From assembly GCA_002898215.1 (NCBI GenBank), contig BEIF01000001.1, positions 1,401,602 to 1,465,601 on the forward strand: a stretch of DNA of 64,000 bases. The letters are read 5' to 3'. The first letter of the stretch is position 1; each line of letters opens with the position of its first letter. The position numbers were made by a program, and so were the translations under genes. Source of the stretch: a bacterium HR29. GTDB lineage: Bacteria > Chloroflexota > Dehalococcoidia > Tepidiformales > Tepidiformaceae. Positions 25,927-35,190 of the stretch are shown piece after piece. The notes beneath the pieces were generated by a model, which saw only the letters and a program-made list of their open reading frames with translations, was not told the DNA's origin and searched no databases.

Positions 25927-26543
25927 GCGGCGAGAGAGGAGCGCTGGCGCTGGTGGGGCGAGGCACGCCGCTGGACCGAGCGGTCGCGGTATGGTGGGCG
26001 GAACGGCACGGTCCGCTCGCCCTTGCCACCATCGACCCGACGTCGGAACAGGAGTACGCCCTTGCGTCCATCGCCAACGAAGCGTGGGCCATCGGTCGGC
26101 CGCAGGTTGTGGAGCGCATCGATGCGGCCCACGCGGCCAGCATCACCGCCTTCGCCTCGGAGGTGTTCGACCGCTTCGGGACGTGTGCCGTCCTGGTAGT
26201 GAACGCAGGCCAGCGGTCGGAGGCGCCGCTGGTAGAGCTCTCCGCGGACGAGTGGGCGGCCGTGCTGCGAACGAACCTCACCGTGCCGTTCCTCGCGCTC
26301 CAGGCATTCGGGCGGCTGATGCTGCGGGAAGGGCGCGGCGTGGCCGCAGCGATCCTGCCACCCCTCGACAGCGGCGATGCGGCGATGGCCGCGGCACGCG
26401 CGGGCCTCATCGAAGTCGTGCGGCGGATGGACGAGGCATGGGGCGAACAGGGCGTTCGCGTCATTGCGGTCGAAGCCGCCGATCCCGAGGCGCTGGTCGC
26501 GGTCCTCGCCGATGCCCTCGAACGGACAGCGAAGGGTTCTTAG
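25923..26543 (+). CDS. Degenerate SDR-fold protein lacking the catalytic Tyr-Lys pair
   Basis: A 206-residue Rossmann-fold protein. ALALVGRGTPLDRAVAVWWA, VLVVNAGQRSEAPLVE and LRTNLTVPFLALQ align with SDR segments (cofactor loop, NAG, helix alpha-5). The glycine-rich loop is GRGTP instead of GxxxGIG, and where YxxxK should be there is DAAMAAARAGLIEV with neither Tyr nor Lys. It is therefore probably a non-enzymatic ligand- or nucleotide-binding relative. GTG 25923 couples to the small membrane protein. Its stop overlaps the large DUF2325-type gene (TTAG). Confidence 0.7.
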   Translation: MSGERGALALVGRGTPLDRAVAVWWAERHGPLALATIDPTSEQEYALASIANEAWAIGRPQVVERIDAAHAASITAFASEVFDRFGTCAVLVVNAGQRSEAPLVELSADEWAAVLRTNLTVPFLALQAFGRLMLREGRGVAAAILPPLDSGDAAMAAARAGLIEVVRRMDEAWGEQGVRVIAVEAADPEALVAVLADALERTAKGS

Positions 26544-29209
26544 GGGCCTGGCTGGGCGGCAAGCCGATCCACCTCCCGCAGGAGCCCGGTGACCCCGTTG
26601 GCGTTGACGAGCACGCACCGGTCCCCCGCGGCCGTCCGCGCCCGTTCGGTGGCGGCGTGGCTGATGTAGGGGACGATGACGAGGACGTGGTCGCAGGCGC
26701 CAGCCGCGGCCTGGGGCAACTGATTTCCGTCTTTCGCCTCGTCCGGTCCGAGCCACTGCACCTCGTGCCCACGCGCTTCGAGCTGCGGCAGAGCATGCCG
26801 CCGGACGCGCTGGTGTCCCCCTACGACGAGGAGACGCAAGCGGCGAGGCGGTGGGGCATCGGCGGGTGGTTCGACCGCAGGAAGAGGGATCTCCGGAAGC
26901 GCGAGGCCGTCTCCGAAGCGCTCGCGGAGTTCACGCCAGAGGAAGAGCACTTCGCCGGCGAGCTCTGGCGGAGGCTGCCCCTGGAGGTTGGCTTGCAGTG
27001 GTGCCAGCACCGTCGCGACCTGGTCCGGCGTGTCGACGGTGTCGAGCATGGCCGTGGCGTACTCGATCGAGGCGAGCACGCGGATGCTCCGATGGCCCTT
27101 GTTGCACCACTCCGCGAGCCATGCGCGGACAGCCTCCGGTTCCCAAGCCGCCTGCGCGTGTCGGAGCAGCCGGAGGAAGGCCTCGCGGCCCTTGTCACGA
27201 TTGCCGGCCGCTTCGGCGAGGGCCGCCTGGTACAGTCGCTCCCGAGCTTCACGGCTGCTGGGGATCTCGTTCCGGTCTTCCACCAGCGCGGCAAGGCGGT
27301 TGAGACCCGCCCCGTCACTCTCGGCCTTCGCCAGCTCGAGAAGACCGTCGAGGGTGTCGCCTTCCGGCAGCCCGAAGGCCTCGATTCGTGCCCCGAGGAC
27401 GCCGTGCTCCGAGAGCGCCCGCCCCCACGCTTGGGAGCCCACCAGCGCCATCTCCTGGAGATAGGCATCGAGCGACTCCTCGCCCACGGTGCGGGCTTTG
27501 ACCCGGCGGATGAGCTCCGACGCGAGACCGGGGTACTGGTCGGGAGCGGGCGCTCCCTGGGAGAGAACCGCAGGGCGGAAGACGGCGAGGAACTCGGCGA
27601 GCGCGCGCCGTTCGTCGTCATGTGGGACAGCACGAAGGAGCCGCCGGCGGAGGTTCATGTCCGCCAGCTCCTGGTCAAGCGCGGCCACCAGCGCGAGCGC
27701 CGCGACCCCCGCTGCCGGACGGTCGGCGGCCGGCAAGGAATCGACCAGTTGCACCAGAGCGCCCGCTGCCTCTCCCAGATGGGCACGTTGGCCCGGAGGA
27801 GCGGCAGGCCACCAGTCGCGTACCTCGGCCAGAGCGGCTGCTCCGGCGAGCCAGCACGCCGCGCCGAGCAGCGCTGCCCTCCGAACCTGGGGCGGTGCGC
27901 CGCTTCGGACGATGGTCAACAGACCAACGAGCGAGCTGCCGTCGGGCCCGGGGGCCACGGAGAGAGCCTCCGCCAAGCGCTTGAGGGCCTCCAGGTCCGG
28001 AGCCTCGGCGACGATCCAGTGCCAGTGCCGGGAAGCGGCCGCGTCGGCGAGCCCGGCCCGATGTTCCGGCCCGAGACCCGGACCCTCGAGCGCGGTTGCG
28101 AGGGCTGCGCCCGCCGACTCGATGTCCCCCGCCTCCGCGGCCAGTGCGTTGGCCAGGAGCGCCGATGCGGCTCTCGCCACCGTCTCGCGGCGCGCGTTGG
28201 CGATGCTTCGCGGAAGTGCAACGCCGCTGGTAGCTTCGAGCCAGCGAAGCGAGCGTTCCCAGTCGCCCGCGTTCGCAGCCGCGTACGCCTCGAGAGCACG
28301 CCAGGTCGGGGAAGGTTCGATGGCCAATTGCCGGGCGATTTCCTCGAGCGCACTCCTCGGGTCCGTGCGGCAGAGGTCGAGGAGCTCTTCCGGGCGGCGG
28401 GAGGCGGGAGCGGCAGGCGCGCCGGACGCGACATCGCGGGCCCCGGGTATCGCCGCGACCTCCCGGAGTGCGCTCAGCCCGTGCTCGAGCCGTTCGAGCC
28501 CGTCCGCGATGCGGCGCTCGAGCCGCTCCAGCCGCTCGCCGATTTTCCTGTAGGCCTCAGCGAGCTCCGTCGCGCGCTCCTCGGTCCTGCGGCTCGCCTC
28601 GAGCAGTTGCCGGCTCGCTGCCTCGAGTTCGGACCACGTCGCGGGAGACGGGGCGCGCACGCCGACCGGGGGCTGCTCGGCGGGGGCCGGCCACGCTGCC
28701 ATGCCGGCCGGCCCTTCTCCGGCGTTGATGTAGGCGAAGGCGACCATCGCCACGTGCAGGCGAGTGTCCGGATAGACCCATGCCCGTAGCTCCGGGTCCC
28801 ACCGGTAGCCGGGTATGCGCTTCGCTTGGTCGCGGTCCTCGAAATGGCAGAAAACGAGGATCTGCCCATCCTGGACCCTGACGGTGTGCGGCTGCCCTCG
28901 CGGACAGCGGTGCGCCTCCGCTTCGCGAATGCGGCGTTCGACCTCTTCCTGGACATCCGGGGATTCGTACTCGATGGCAGCCCCGTCGACGAGCCTACGA
29001 AGAGCGGGAACCACGGTGCCCGCAAAGCGCTGGGGAATGATCACCGCTCCGCCGTCTCCGGCGTAGGGCAGGGCGCGTTGGAATTCCGCCAGGAGGCCGG
29101 CAGTCTCTTCGTCCGGCGTCCCGAGGGAGATTCGCAGGAGGTCGAAGCTCCCCGATTCGCGCTCAACCCTCAGCCGGATTCGATTCGGAGGCGAGGGAGG
29201 GCGGGACAT
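26540..29209 (-). CDS. Large multidomain protein with C-terminal DUF2325-like domain
   Basis: An 889-residue cytosolic protein of unknown function. Residues ~100-160 contain FCHFEDRDQAKRIPGYRWDP and AWVYPDTRLHV, a pattern like the HARP-type/small DNA-binding motif GxRWDPExxxW. Residues ~185-250 are a predicted coiled coil (SRRTEERATELAEAYRKIGE). Residues 260-780 are Ala/Leu-rich helices that look like TPR/HEAT repeats. Residues ~795-885 resemble DUF2325 (PF10087): RRLRLLVVGGHQRVRRHALP, VLVIVPYISHAATERART. The order suggests a scaffold with a nucleic-acid or ligand-sensing end. Single gene, leaderless-type promoter. I cannot assign a function. Confidence 0.6.
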   Translation of the reverse strand: MSRPPSPPNRIRLRVERESGSFDLLRISLGTPDEETAGLLAEFQRALPYAGDGGAVIIPQRFAGTVVPALRRLVDGAAIEYESPDVQEEVERRIREAEAHRCPRGQPHTVRVQDGQILVFCHFEDRDQAKRIPGYRWDPELRAWVYPDTRLHVAMVAFAYINAGEGPAGMAAWPAPAEQPPVGVRAPSPATWSELEAASRQLLEASRRTEERATELAEAYRKIGERLERLERRIADGLERLEHGLSALREVAAIPGARDVASGAPAAPASRRPEELLDLCRTDPRSALEEIARQLAIEPSPTWRALEAYAAANAGDWERSLRWLEATSGVALPRSIANARRETVARAASALLANALAAEAGDIESAGAALATALEGPGLGPEHRAGLADAAASRHWHWIVAEAPDLEALKRLAEALSVAPGPDGSSLVGLLTIVRSGAPPQVRRAALLGAACWLAGAAALAEVRDWWPAAPPGQRAHLGEAAGALVQLVDSLPAADRPAAGVAALALVAALDQELADMNLRRRLLRAVPHDDERRALAEFLAVFRPAVLSQGAPAPDQYPGLASELIRRVKARTVGEESLDAYLQEMALVGSQAWGRALSEHGVLGARIEAFGLPEGDTLDGLLELAKAESDGAGLNRLAALVEDRNEIPSSREARERLYQAALAEAAGNRDKGREAFLRLLRHAQAAWEPEAVRAWLAEWCNKGHRSIRVLASIEYATAMLDTVDTPDQVATVLAPLQANLQGQPPPELAGEVLFLWRELRERFGDGLALPEIPLPAVEPPADAPPPRRLRLLVVGGHQRVRRHALPQLEARGHEVQWLGPDEAKDGNQLPQAAAGACDHVLVIVPYISHAATERARTAAGDRCVLVNANGVTGLLREVDRLAAQPGP

Positions 29210-29215
29210 GGCGGA

Positions 29216-29221
29216 AGGATA
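29216..29221 (-). promoter_or_regulatory. -10 box for leaderless DUF2325-type gene
   Basis: On the minus strand TATCCT lies 6 nt before ATG 29209 with no Shine-Dalgarno. Confidence 0.4.
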
Positions 29222-29269
29222 CCCCGTCGTGCCCCGCCCCCGGAATATCCGACCCCTTCCGTTCCTCCG

Positions 29270-30079
29270 TCAGTTCCCACGCGCAGGCGTAGGTGTGGAG
29301 AAGAACCCACCGAAGTCGCTCACGGGATATGGCGGCTCGAACAGGGAGTCGGGCACGTCGGTGCCGTACTCCTCCAATTCGAGGGTGTACTGCTCGCCTT
29401 CGACGGTGCCCTCGACGTAGGTGAGGACCGGCTGCTCCTTCCCGAGGCAGAAGAGACCTTCGAACTGTTGAGAGACGGCGCGATAGCAGTCGGAGTCGAT
29501 CCCTCCGACCTTCCGGCTGCCGGCCTCTTCGACCTTCACATCGGGGTCTTGCAGAACCAGCTCGCTCACGTCGCCGAGGGCGAGGAGTTCGCTCACGTCC
29601 ACGTTGGCCGTATCGCTTTCGCCCTTCAGGCACATCCCTTGAGTGTCCGCCTTGAAGCAGAGGTAGGTATCGGTGCCGTCGTCGATGACGGTGAACCCCG
29701 CGAAGGCGCCGCCGAGCATATCGGAATCCGGGGCTCCCTCGAGGTCCATCCGGAAGAGTAGCTTCGGCGGCTTCTGGGCCAGCTCGAAGCTCCCCTTGAT
29801 CTCCTGCCCCTCGAACGACCCCCGCAAGGCATAGCGCATGCGGAGCGTCCGCTCACGTTGTTCGGAGACGCGGGCCCGCAGCTCTTCGACCGCGCTCGCC
29901 CCATCGCCCCTCTCGCTTGTCGGAGTCCGGCCGGCCGGCGTGGTCCCTGCGGGCGTGCCATCGCCGCCGGGCTGCGTAACTCCGCCGTTACCGGTCTCGC
30001 CGTCATCGCCGCCGCAAGCCGCAAGCGTGAGGAGGGCGAGGACGGCACCAGCCCACAGCAGCAAGGTTCTCCGTGCCAT
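29270..30079 (-). CDS. Lipoprotein of unknown function
   Basis: A 269-residue lipoprotein. The N-terminus has two Arg, a hydrophobic stretch and lipobox LTLAAC, so Cys 19 or so is the lipidated residue. A Gly/Thr/Pro-rich linker (NGGVTQPGGDGTPAGTTP) follows. The mature domain contains RMRYALRGSFEGQEIKGSFE and FRMDLEG, beta-rich strands like the LolA/LprG/DUF6612 type. Two Cys pairs (TYLCFKADTQGMCLKGE and DSDCYRAV/GLFCLG) may be disulphides. ATG 30079 or 30082 with GGAGG upstream. Function is probably envelope-associated lipid binding or sensing; uncertain. Confidence 0.75.
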   Translation of the reverse strand: MARRTLLLWAGAVLALLTLAACGGDDGETGNGGVTQPGGDGTPAGTTPAGRTPTSERGDGASAVEELRARVSEQRERTLRMRYALRGSFEGQEIKGSFELAQKPPKLLFRMDLEGAPDSDMLGGAFAGFTVIDDGTDTYLCFKADTQGMCLKGESDTANVDVSELLALGDVSELVLQDPDVKVEEAGSRKVGGIDSDCYRAVSQQFEGLFCLGKEQPVLTYVEGTVEGEQYTLELEEYGTDVPDSLFEPPYPVSDFGGFFSTPTPARGN

Positions 30080-30169
30080 CATTTGTCCTCCGGAATTCGT
30101 CTGCGCCGTGCAGGAGGCGCCCACCTACCTTCGCCCCTTCCGGACGGGCGTGCAAGGGCCTCGTGTGAC

Positions 30170-30197
30170 TTGTTCGAACGGTCCTACCGAGTAGGCT
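30170..30197 (+). promoter_or_regulatory. Promoter for mgtE
   Basis: TTGTTC (30170-30175), 16-bp spacer, TAGGCT (30192-30197), leaving a leader of ~55 nt before GTG 30260. Confidence 0.5.
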
Positions 30198-30259
30198 GAA
30201 AGCGGCGGAGATGCGTACGACGGTCATCTGCCAGCGCCAGTCCCTCGCAGGAGCCAGCG

Positions 30260-31612
30260 GTGGCCGAGGAGATCACGGCCCTGGGCCTCGTCGAGGATGT
30301 GCGGAAGCTGCTCGCCGCTGGCGAGTGGCAGAAGGCCGTTGCGCTCACCGCTTCACTCCACCCCGCTGACCTTGCCGAGCTCGTCCTCGACCTAGAGGAA
30401 GACGAGCGGCGGGCACTTCTGGAACACCTCCCCAGCGACCTCGTCGGGCAGCTGTTCGAGCACTACGAGACGGACGAGGACATCGACGCCCTCATCCGCG
30501 CCGTGGGCATCGACCGGCTGCCGACGGTGTTGGCGGATGTGGCCGACGACGTCGCGGCCGACGTCATCCAGCGACTCGACCCGGACGACCAGATTTCGGT
30601 ACTCGCGCGCCTCGACCGGGAGGAGGTGACCGAGCTGCTCCGGTACTCGGAGAGCTCTGTCGGCGGGATCATGAGCCGCGGCTTCATCGCCCTCAACGAG
30701 GGCATCACGGTCCAGCAAGCCATCGACTACCTCCGCGTCCTCCGTCCGCCGGCCGACCGGGTCTACTACGTCTACGTGGTCGATAGTCAGGGGAAGCTCG
30801 TCGGGGCGGTGAGCATCCGCGACCTCATCGTTGCCTCGCCGCGGACGAAGCTCGCCGAGATCGCCCGGCGCGACGTCCACGCCTTGACCACCGATGTCGA
30901 CCAGGAGGAGGCTGCGCGCACGCTCCAGCGGTACGACCTCCTCGCCCTCCCGGTCGTCGACGAGGACGGGAAGCTCGTCGGCGTCATCACCGTCGACGAC
31001 GTGATCGACGTCCTCCAGGAGGAAGCGACGGAGGACATGTACCGCCTCGCCGGCCTCTCGGAGCAGGAGAGCGTGTTGGCCCCTGTGGGGCGTTCGATCC
31101 GGCGGCGGATGCCCTGGCTATTGGTGAACTTGGCGACGGCCTTTCTCGCCGCTCTCACGGTCGCCCCCTTCGAACACACCATCGGAAGGGCGGCGCTGCT
31201 GGCAGCCTTTATGCCCATCATCGCGGGGCACGCTGGCAACACCGGCACCCAGGCGGTGACGCTGGTGGTCCGCGGGCTGGCCATCGGAGAGGTGAAGCTG
31301 AGCGACGTTTTCACCATCGTGCGAAAGGAGCTCGCCTTCGGCTTCGTCCACGGGGTCGTCGCCGGAGGTGTGACGGCAATCCTCGCTTTCGTGCTCTCGT
31401 TCAACCCCTGGATGGCGCTGGTCGTGTGGGCGGCGCTGCTGGGGAACGTGATGGTCGCGGGGCTGGCGGGCGCCCTCATCCCCCTGGGAATTCGGAAGCT
31501 CGGCTTCGACCCGGCGGTGGCCAGCGCCATCTGGCTCACCACCTTCACCGACATTCTCGGATTCCTGATGCTCCTCGGGTTGGGGACACTCCTGCTGGAC
31601 CGGCTCGCCTAG
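30260..31612 (+). CDS. mgtE: Magnesium transporter MgtE
   Basis: A 450-residue Mg2+ channel. Residues 1-125 are the MgtE N superhelical domain (HPADLAELVLDLEEDERR); 130-255 hold two CBS domains (GGIMSRGFIALNEG, LLALPVVDEDGKLVGVITVD); five C-terminal helices contain the selectivity signature PIIAGHAGNTGTQA. Cytosolic domains gate the pore when Mg2+ is bound. GTG 30260 sits after CAGGAG. No Mg2+ riboswitch is visible in the ~55-nt leader. Convergent with tRNA-His. Confidence 0.95.
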   Translation: MAEEITALGLVEDVRKLLAAGEWQKAVALTASLHPADLAELVLDLEEDERRALLEHLPSDLVGQLFEHYETDEDIDALIRAVGIDRLPTVLADVADDVAADVIQRLDPDDQISVLARLDREEVTELLRYSESSVGGIMSRGFIALNEGITVQQAIDYLRVLRPPADRVYYVYVVDSQGKLVGAVSIRDLIVASPRTKLAEIARRDVHALTTDVDQEEAARTLQRYDLLALPVVDEDGKLVGVITVDDVIDVLQEEATEDMYRLAGLSEQESVLAPVGRSIRRRMPWLLVNLATAFLAALTVAPFEHTIGRAALLAAFMPIIAGHAGNTGTQAVTLVVRGLAIGEVKLSDVFTIVRKELAFGFVHGVVAGGVTAILAFVLSFNPWMALVVWAALLGNVMVAGLAGALIPLGIRKLGFDPAVASAIWLTTFTDILGFLMLLGLGTLLLDRLA

Positions 31613-31630
31613 CGGAGAGGAGAGAACGAC

Positions 31631-31707
31631 TGGGGCGAGCGGAGGGATTCGAACCCTCGATCTTCTGGGCCACAACCAGACGCGTTGACCACTACGCTAC
31701 GCCCGCC
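31631..31707 (-). tRNA. tRNA-His (GTG)
   Basis: Cloverleaf on the minus strand: 5' G(-1) at 31707 pairs with C73 at 31634, the hallmark of tRNA-His; acceptor GCGGGCG/CGCTCGC; anticodon loop TTGTGGC (anticodon GTG) in stem TCTGG/CCAGA; T arm GAGGG TTCGAAT CCCTC. CCA is encoded (31631-31633). Confidence 0.97.
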
Positions 31708-31771
31708 GCGCAGCACTTCCATCGTAGCCGGCGGCCGCCCAAGGGGCCACGGCACGCGTGCCTGCCTCCCG

Positions 31772-32437
31772 TCAGTACTTCGAGACGTTCGTCTCCTCCA
31801 TCTGTCCTGTGACCGTGTAGATGATGCGCTCGCAGATGTTCGTGCAGCGGTCGGCGATGCGCTCGAAGTTGTGCGAGGCCCAGATGAGGTAGGTGTTCCG
31901 TTGGATGGTCGATGGGTCGGCGATCATCGCCTTGAAGGCCTCTTCGTAGACACGGTCCTGCAGCCGGTCCACTTCGTCGTCCGCTTCGCAGATGCGACGG
32001 GCCGCCTCGACGTCACGCTCGATGTACGCCTTGAGGGTGTCGCGGAGCATCGCGACGGCGCGGTCTGCCATGGCGGGCAGGAGGCCGAGGCGGCGTGGGG
32101 GCGGCTCCGGGCCCATCATGAGGTTGATCTTCGCCACGCCCTCCGCGTGGTCGGCGATGCGCTCGAGGTCGGTGACGATGTAGAGGACGCTGACCAGGTC
32201 GCGGATGTCGGTCGCCATGGGTTGCTGGGTGGCGATCACGAAGATGCAGCGCTCCTCGATTTCGAACCGTTTGGCATTTATCAGCTTGTCCTCCTCGATG
32301 ATGCGGCGGGACCACTCGAGGTCGCCGTCGCGGAGGGCCTCCATCGCCTCGACGATCGCCTTTTCGGCCATGGAGCCGAGGAAGAGAACCGCGTCGTGCA
32401 GCTCGCGGAGTTCCCTGTCGAAGAGTGCGCGTGTCAC
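31772..32437 (-). CDS. phoU: Phosphate-uptake regulator PhoU
   Basis: A 221-residue PhoU with two three-helix repeats (MTRALFDRELRELHDAV ... SVLYIVTDLERIADHAEGVA and the second repeat with IWASHNFERIADRCTNICER). The ERIAD motifs hold metal clusters and mediate contact with PstB and the sensor kinase. It is the last gene of pstSCAB-phoU, 21 bp after pstB. GTG 32437 follows AAGGGA. Confidence 0.93.
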   Translation of the reverse strand: MTRALFDRELRELHDAVLFLGSMAEKAIVEAMEALRDGDLEWSRRIIEEDKLINAKRFEIEERCIFVIATQQPMATDIRDLVSVLYIVTDLERIADHAEGVAKINLMMGPEPPPRRLGLLPAMADRAVAMLRDTLKAYIERDVEAARRICEADDEVDRLQDRVYEEAFKAMIADPSTIQRNTYLIWASHNFERIADRCTNICERIIYTVTGQMEETNVSKY

Positions 32438-32458
32438 CGGTGTCCCTTTCCCTTACGG

Positions 32459-33313
32459 TCAGCCGAAGCGGCCGCGGATGTAGTCCTCAGTCCGGCGGTC
32501 CTTCGGGTGGGTGAACAGCTCCTGCGTCGGCGCGTATTCGATGAGCTGGCCGGGAGTCCGCTCGTCGGTGAGAAGGAACGCCGTATAATCCGAGACCCTC
32601 GCAGCTTGCTGCATATTATGCGTCACGATGACGATCGTGTACTGCTCGGCGAGCTCCCGCATGAGGTCTTCGATCTTGAGGGTTGCGATGGGGTCGAGCG
32701 CCGAGCACGGCTCGTCCATCAGGATGACGTCGGGGTCGTTGGCGAGCGCCCGGGCGATGCAGAGGCGCTGCTGTTGACCACCGGAGAGGGCGAGCCCCGA
32801 CTTCTTGAGGTCGTCCTTGACCTCGTCCCAGAGGGCGGCACGGCGGAGGCAGCGCTCCACCAGTTCGTCGAGGTTTCCGCGGTAGCCATTGACGCGGGCA
32901 CCGAAGGCCACGTTCTCGTAGATCGATTTGGGGAAGGGATTCGGCTTCTGGAACACCATCCCGATGCGCCGTCGCACCTCGACGGGGTCCACGTTCTTGG
33001 CGTAGATGTCCACGCCGTGGTACCGCACCGTTCCCTCGATACGCACCCCAGGGATGAGGTCGTTCATGCGGTTGAAGCAGCGGAGGAGGGTCGATTTACC
33101 GCAGCCGGATGGGCCGATGAGGGCGGTCACCCGGTTCTTGGGGATGGCGAGGCTCACGTTCGTGAGCGCGCGCTTCTTCCCATACCAAAGGCTCAGGTTG
33201 ACCGCTTCGAGAGCGATCTCCTCCTTCGGCCGGAAGCGGGCAGCAGGCTGGGGATGCTCCGCGGCCTCGGGAGCGGGGTGAGGAGCGGGAGCACGAATGC
33301 CGAGTTCGGTCAC
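32459..33313 (-). CDS. pstB: Phosphate ABC transporter ATPase
   Basis: A 284-residue ATP-binding subunit of the Pst high-affinity phosphate importer. Walker [11 protein letters not shown]-loop [16 protein letters not shown], signature [15 protein letters not shown], Walker [16 protein letters not shown]-loop THNMQQ. An N-terminal Ala/Pro extension ([20 protein letters not shown]) of ~30 residues is unusual but low complexity. GTG 33313 follows GAGGAGG, so the longer frame to 33346 is not used. Confidence 0.95.
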   Translation of the reverse strand: MTELGIRAPAPHPAPEAAEHPQPAARFRPKEEIALEAVNLSLWYGKKRALTNVSLAIPKNRVTALIGPSGCGKSTLLRCFNRMNDLIPGVRIEGTVRYHGVDIYAKNVDPVEVRRRIGMVFQKPNPFPKSIYENVAFGARVNGYRGNLDELVERCLRRAALWDEVKDDLKKSGLALSGGQQQRLCIARALANDPDVILMDEPCSALDPIATLKIEDLMRELAEQYTIVIVTHNMQQAARVSDYTAFLLTDERTPGQLIEYAPTQELFTHPKDRRTEDYIRGRFG

Positions 33314-33347
33314 GGAACACGCCTCCTCTCGCCGGGCGATGGTCACA

Positions 33348-34241
33348 TCAGTACCGCCGACGCATCAGTTCGCGGATGAGGATCGCACCGCTGTTCATGA
33401 GCAGGAGGATGCCGAGCAGGACCACGATGCCTGCAGCCGCGACATGCTGGAAATCCGCTTGGGCGCGCGACGTCCAGTTGAAGATCTGGATCGGCAGGAC
33501 GGTGAAGCGGTCGAGCGGGCCTTGGGGCGTGAAGGGCACGTAGGTGAGGGCACCGATGGTGATGAGGGGGGCGCTCTCGCCGATGGCCCGGGAGGCCGCC
33601 AGGATGTTGCCGGTCAGGATGCCCGGCAGGGCGTAGGGCAGCAAGTGGTGGCGAATCGTCTGCCAGCGAGTCGCACCCAGAGCGTAGGAGGCATCGCGGA
33701 TGCTCGGGGGCACGGAACGGAGCGCCTCTTGCGTGGCGACCACGATGATGGGCAGGACGAGCAGCGCCAGCGTGAGCGCCCCGGCCAGCACACTCCGCCC
33801 CAGCTCCATCCAGCGCACGAAGACCTGGAGGCCGAGGAGCCCGTAAATGATCGACGGCACCGAGGCGAGGTTGGCGATGTTGATCTGGATGAAGCCCTTC
33901 AGCCACCCCTCGGGGGCGTACTCCTCCAGGTAGATGGCCGCCATCACGCCGATGGGGAGGGAGAAGAGGAGTGTGAAGGCCATCACCCAGGCGGTGCCGT
34001 AGATGGCCGCTTTGGCGCCGGCCCGCTCCGGGAATCGGGAGTCGAAGGAGGTGATGAACTGCCAATCGAGCCAGCCCACCGCCTTGAGCCCGGTCTCGAT
34101 GAGCAGCCAAGCGAGCATGGCCAGCCCGATTGCGATGGCAACCAAGCCGATCCCGGTGGCGACGGCGTTGTAGGCGCGACGGATCCCGAGGCGAGGACGG
34201 TACGCCTGCGTGCGCTCCAGTCGGCCCAAGCCTGCAGCCAT
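33348..34241 (-). CDS. pstA: Phosphate ABC transporter permease PstA
   Basis: A 297-residue inner-membrane permease with six helices. The EAA-type loop [20 protein letters not shown] is in the usual place, preceded by [18 protein letters not shown]. Start ATG 34241 overlaps nothing: pstC ends 1 bp away. It pairs with PstC to form the channel and is driven by PstB. Typical length for the family. Confidence 0.94.
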   Translation of the reverse strand: MAAGLGRLERTQAYRPRLGIRRAYNAVATGIGLVAIAIGLAMLAWLLIETGLKAVGWLDWQFITSFDSRFPERAGAKAAIYGTAWVMAFTLLFSLPIGVMAAIYLEEYAPEGWLKGFIQINIANLASVPSIIYGLLGLQVFVRWMELGRSVLAGALTLALLVLPIIVVATQEALRSVPPSIRDASYALGATRWQTIRHHLLPYALPGILTGNILAASRAIGESAPLITIGALTYVPFTPQGPLDRFTVLPIQIFNWTSRAQADFQHVAAAGIVVLLGILLLMNSGAILIRELMRRRY

Positions 34242-34242
34242 C

Positions 34243-35175
34243 TCAGTCGTACTCCTGGCGGAAGCGTCGGACGAGCACGTAGCTCGCGATGTTGAGGACG
34301 AAGGTGAGCGCGAAGAGCGTGGAGCCGACGGCGAAGAGCGTGCGGTACGAGAGGGAGCCGTAAGGCGTGTCGCCCAGTGACACCTGCACGATGTAGGTGG
34401 TCATGGTCATGATGGGAACCGTCGGGTCGAGCGTGAACCGGGGGTTCTGTCCGGCAGCGATGGCAACGATCATCGTCTCGCCGACCGCACGCGAAAACCC
34501 GAGGATAACCGCCGCGGCGATGCCCGAGAGCGCAGCAGGCATCACCACGCGGAAGGCGACCTCCGCCCGGTTGGCGCCGAGCCCGTAACCGGCCTCCCGA
34601 AGCGACTGCGGAACGGCCGACATCGCATCCTCGCTCAGCGACGCGACCGTCGGCAGGATCATGATCCCCATCACGATGCCCGCCGACAGACCGTTGAAGA
34701 GGCTCAGGTCGATGAAGTGGCGCAAAAAGGGTGTGACGACGGTCAGCGCGAAGTAGCCGTAGACGACGGTGGGGATGCCCGCAAGAACCTCGAGCGCCGG
34801 CTTGAGGAAGGCGCGCAGGCGAGGGTGCGCGAACTCGCTGAGAAAGACCGCCGCGAGCAGCCCCAACGGCACCGCAACCAACAGGGCGATGACGGACGTG
34901 AGGAACGTCGCGGTCACCAGGGGCCAGATGCCGAACTTCTTCACGGAGAAGAGCGGCGTCCACTCCGTCTCCGTCACGAACTCGACGATGGAGACGTCAC
35001 GGAAGAAGGCGATGGTTTCGCCGATGAGCGAAAGGATGATGCCCGCGGTGGTGATGGCGCCGACCGCAGCGGCGAGGAACATCACCGCTGCGACGGCGCC
35101 CTCCTTCAGCTGGCGCGACCGCTTGTAGCCGAGCTGCTCCGGGGTGAACGGGCTCGTGCGGCCGTCCAGCGTCAC
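34243..35175 (-). CDS. pstC: Phosphate ABC transporter permease PstC
   Basis: A 310-residue permease. EAA loop [20 protein letters not shown], and [20 protein letters not shown] near the fourth helix. GTG 35175 sits 9 nt after GAGGAGG; a TTG at 35184 overlaps that Shine-Dalgarno and is not preferred. The ~20-residue hydrophilic N-terminus ([20 protein letters not shown]) is cytosolic. Gap to pstS is 15 bp. Confidence 0.94.
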   Translation of the reverse strand: MTLDGRTSPFTPEQLGYKRSRQLKEGAVAAVMFLAAAVGAITTAGIILSLIGETIAFFRDVSIVEFVTETEWTPLFSVKKFGIWPLVTATFLTSVIALLVAVPLGLLAAVFLSEFAHPRLRAFLKPALEVLAGIPTVVYGYFALTVVTPFLRHFIDLSLFNGLSAGIVMGIMILPTVASLSEDAMSAVPQSLREAGYGLGANRAEVAFRVVMPAALSGIAAAVILGFSRAVGETMIVAIAAGQNPRFTLDPTVPIMTMTTYIVQVSLGDTPYGSLSYRTLFAVGSTLFALTFVLNIASYVLVRRFRQEYD

Positions 35176-35190
35176 CTTTCGCAACCTCCT

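Noticed and set aside
25991-28789. 932-codon plus-strand frame opposite the DUF2325-type gene
   Set aside because: No recognisable domain, no ribosome site; the minus-strand gene has conserved motifs.
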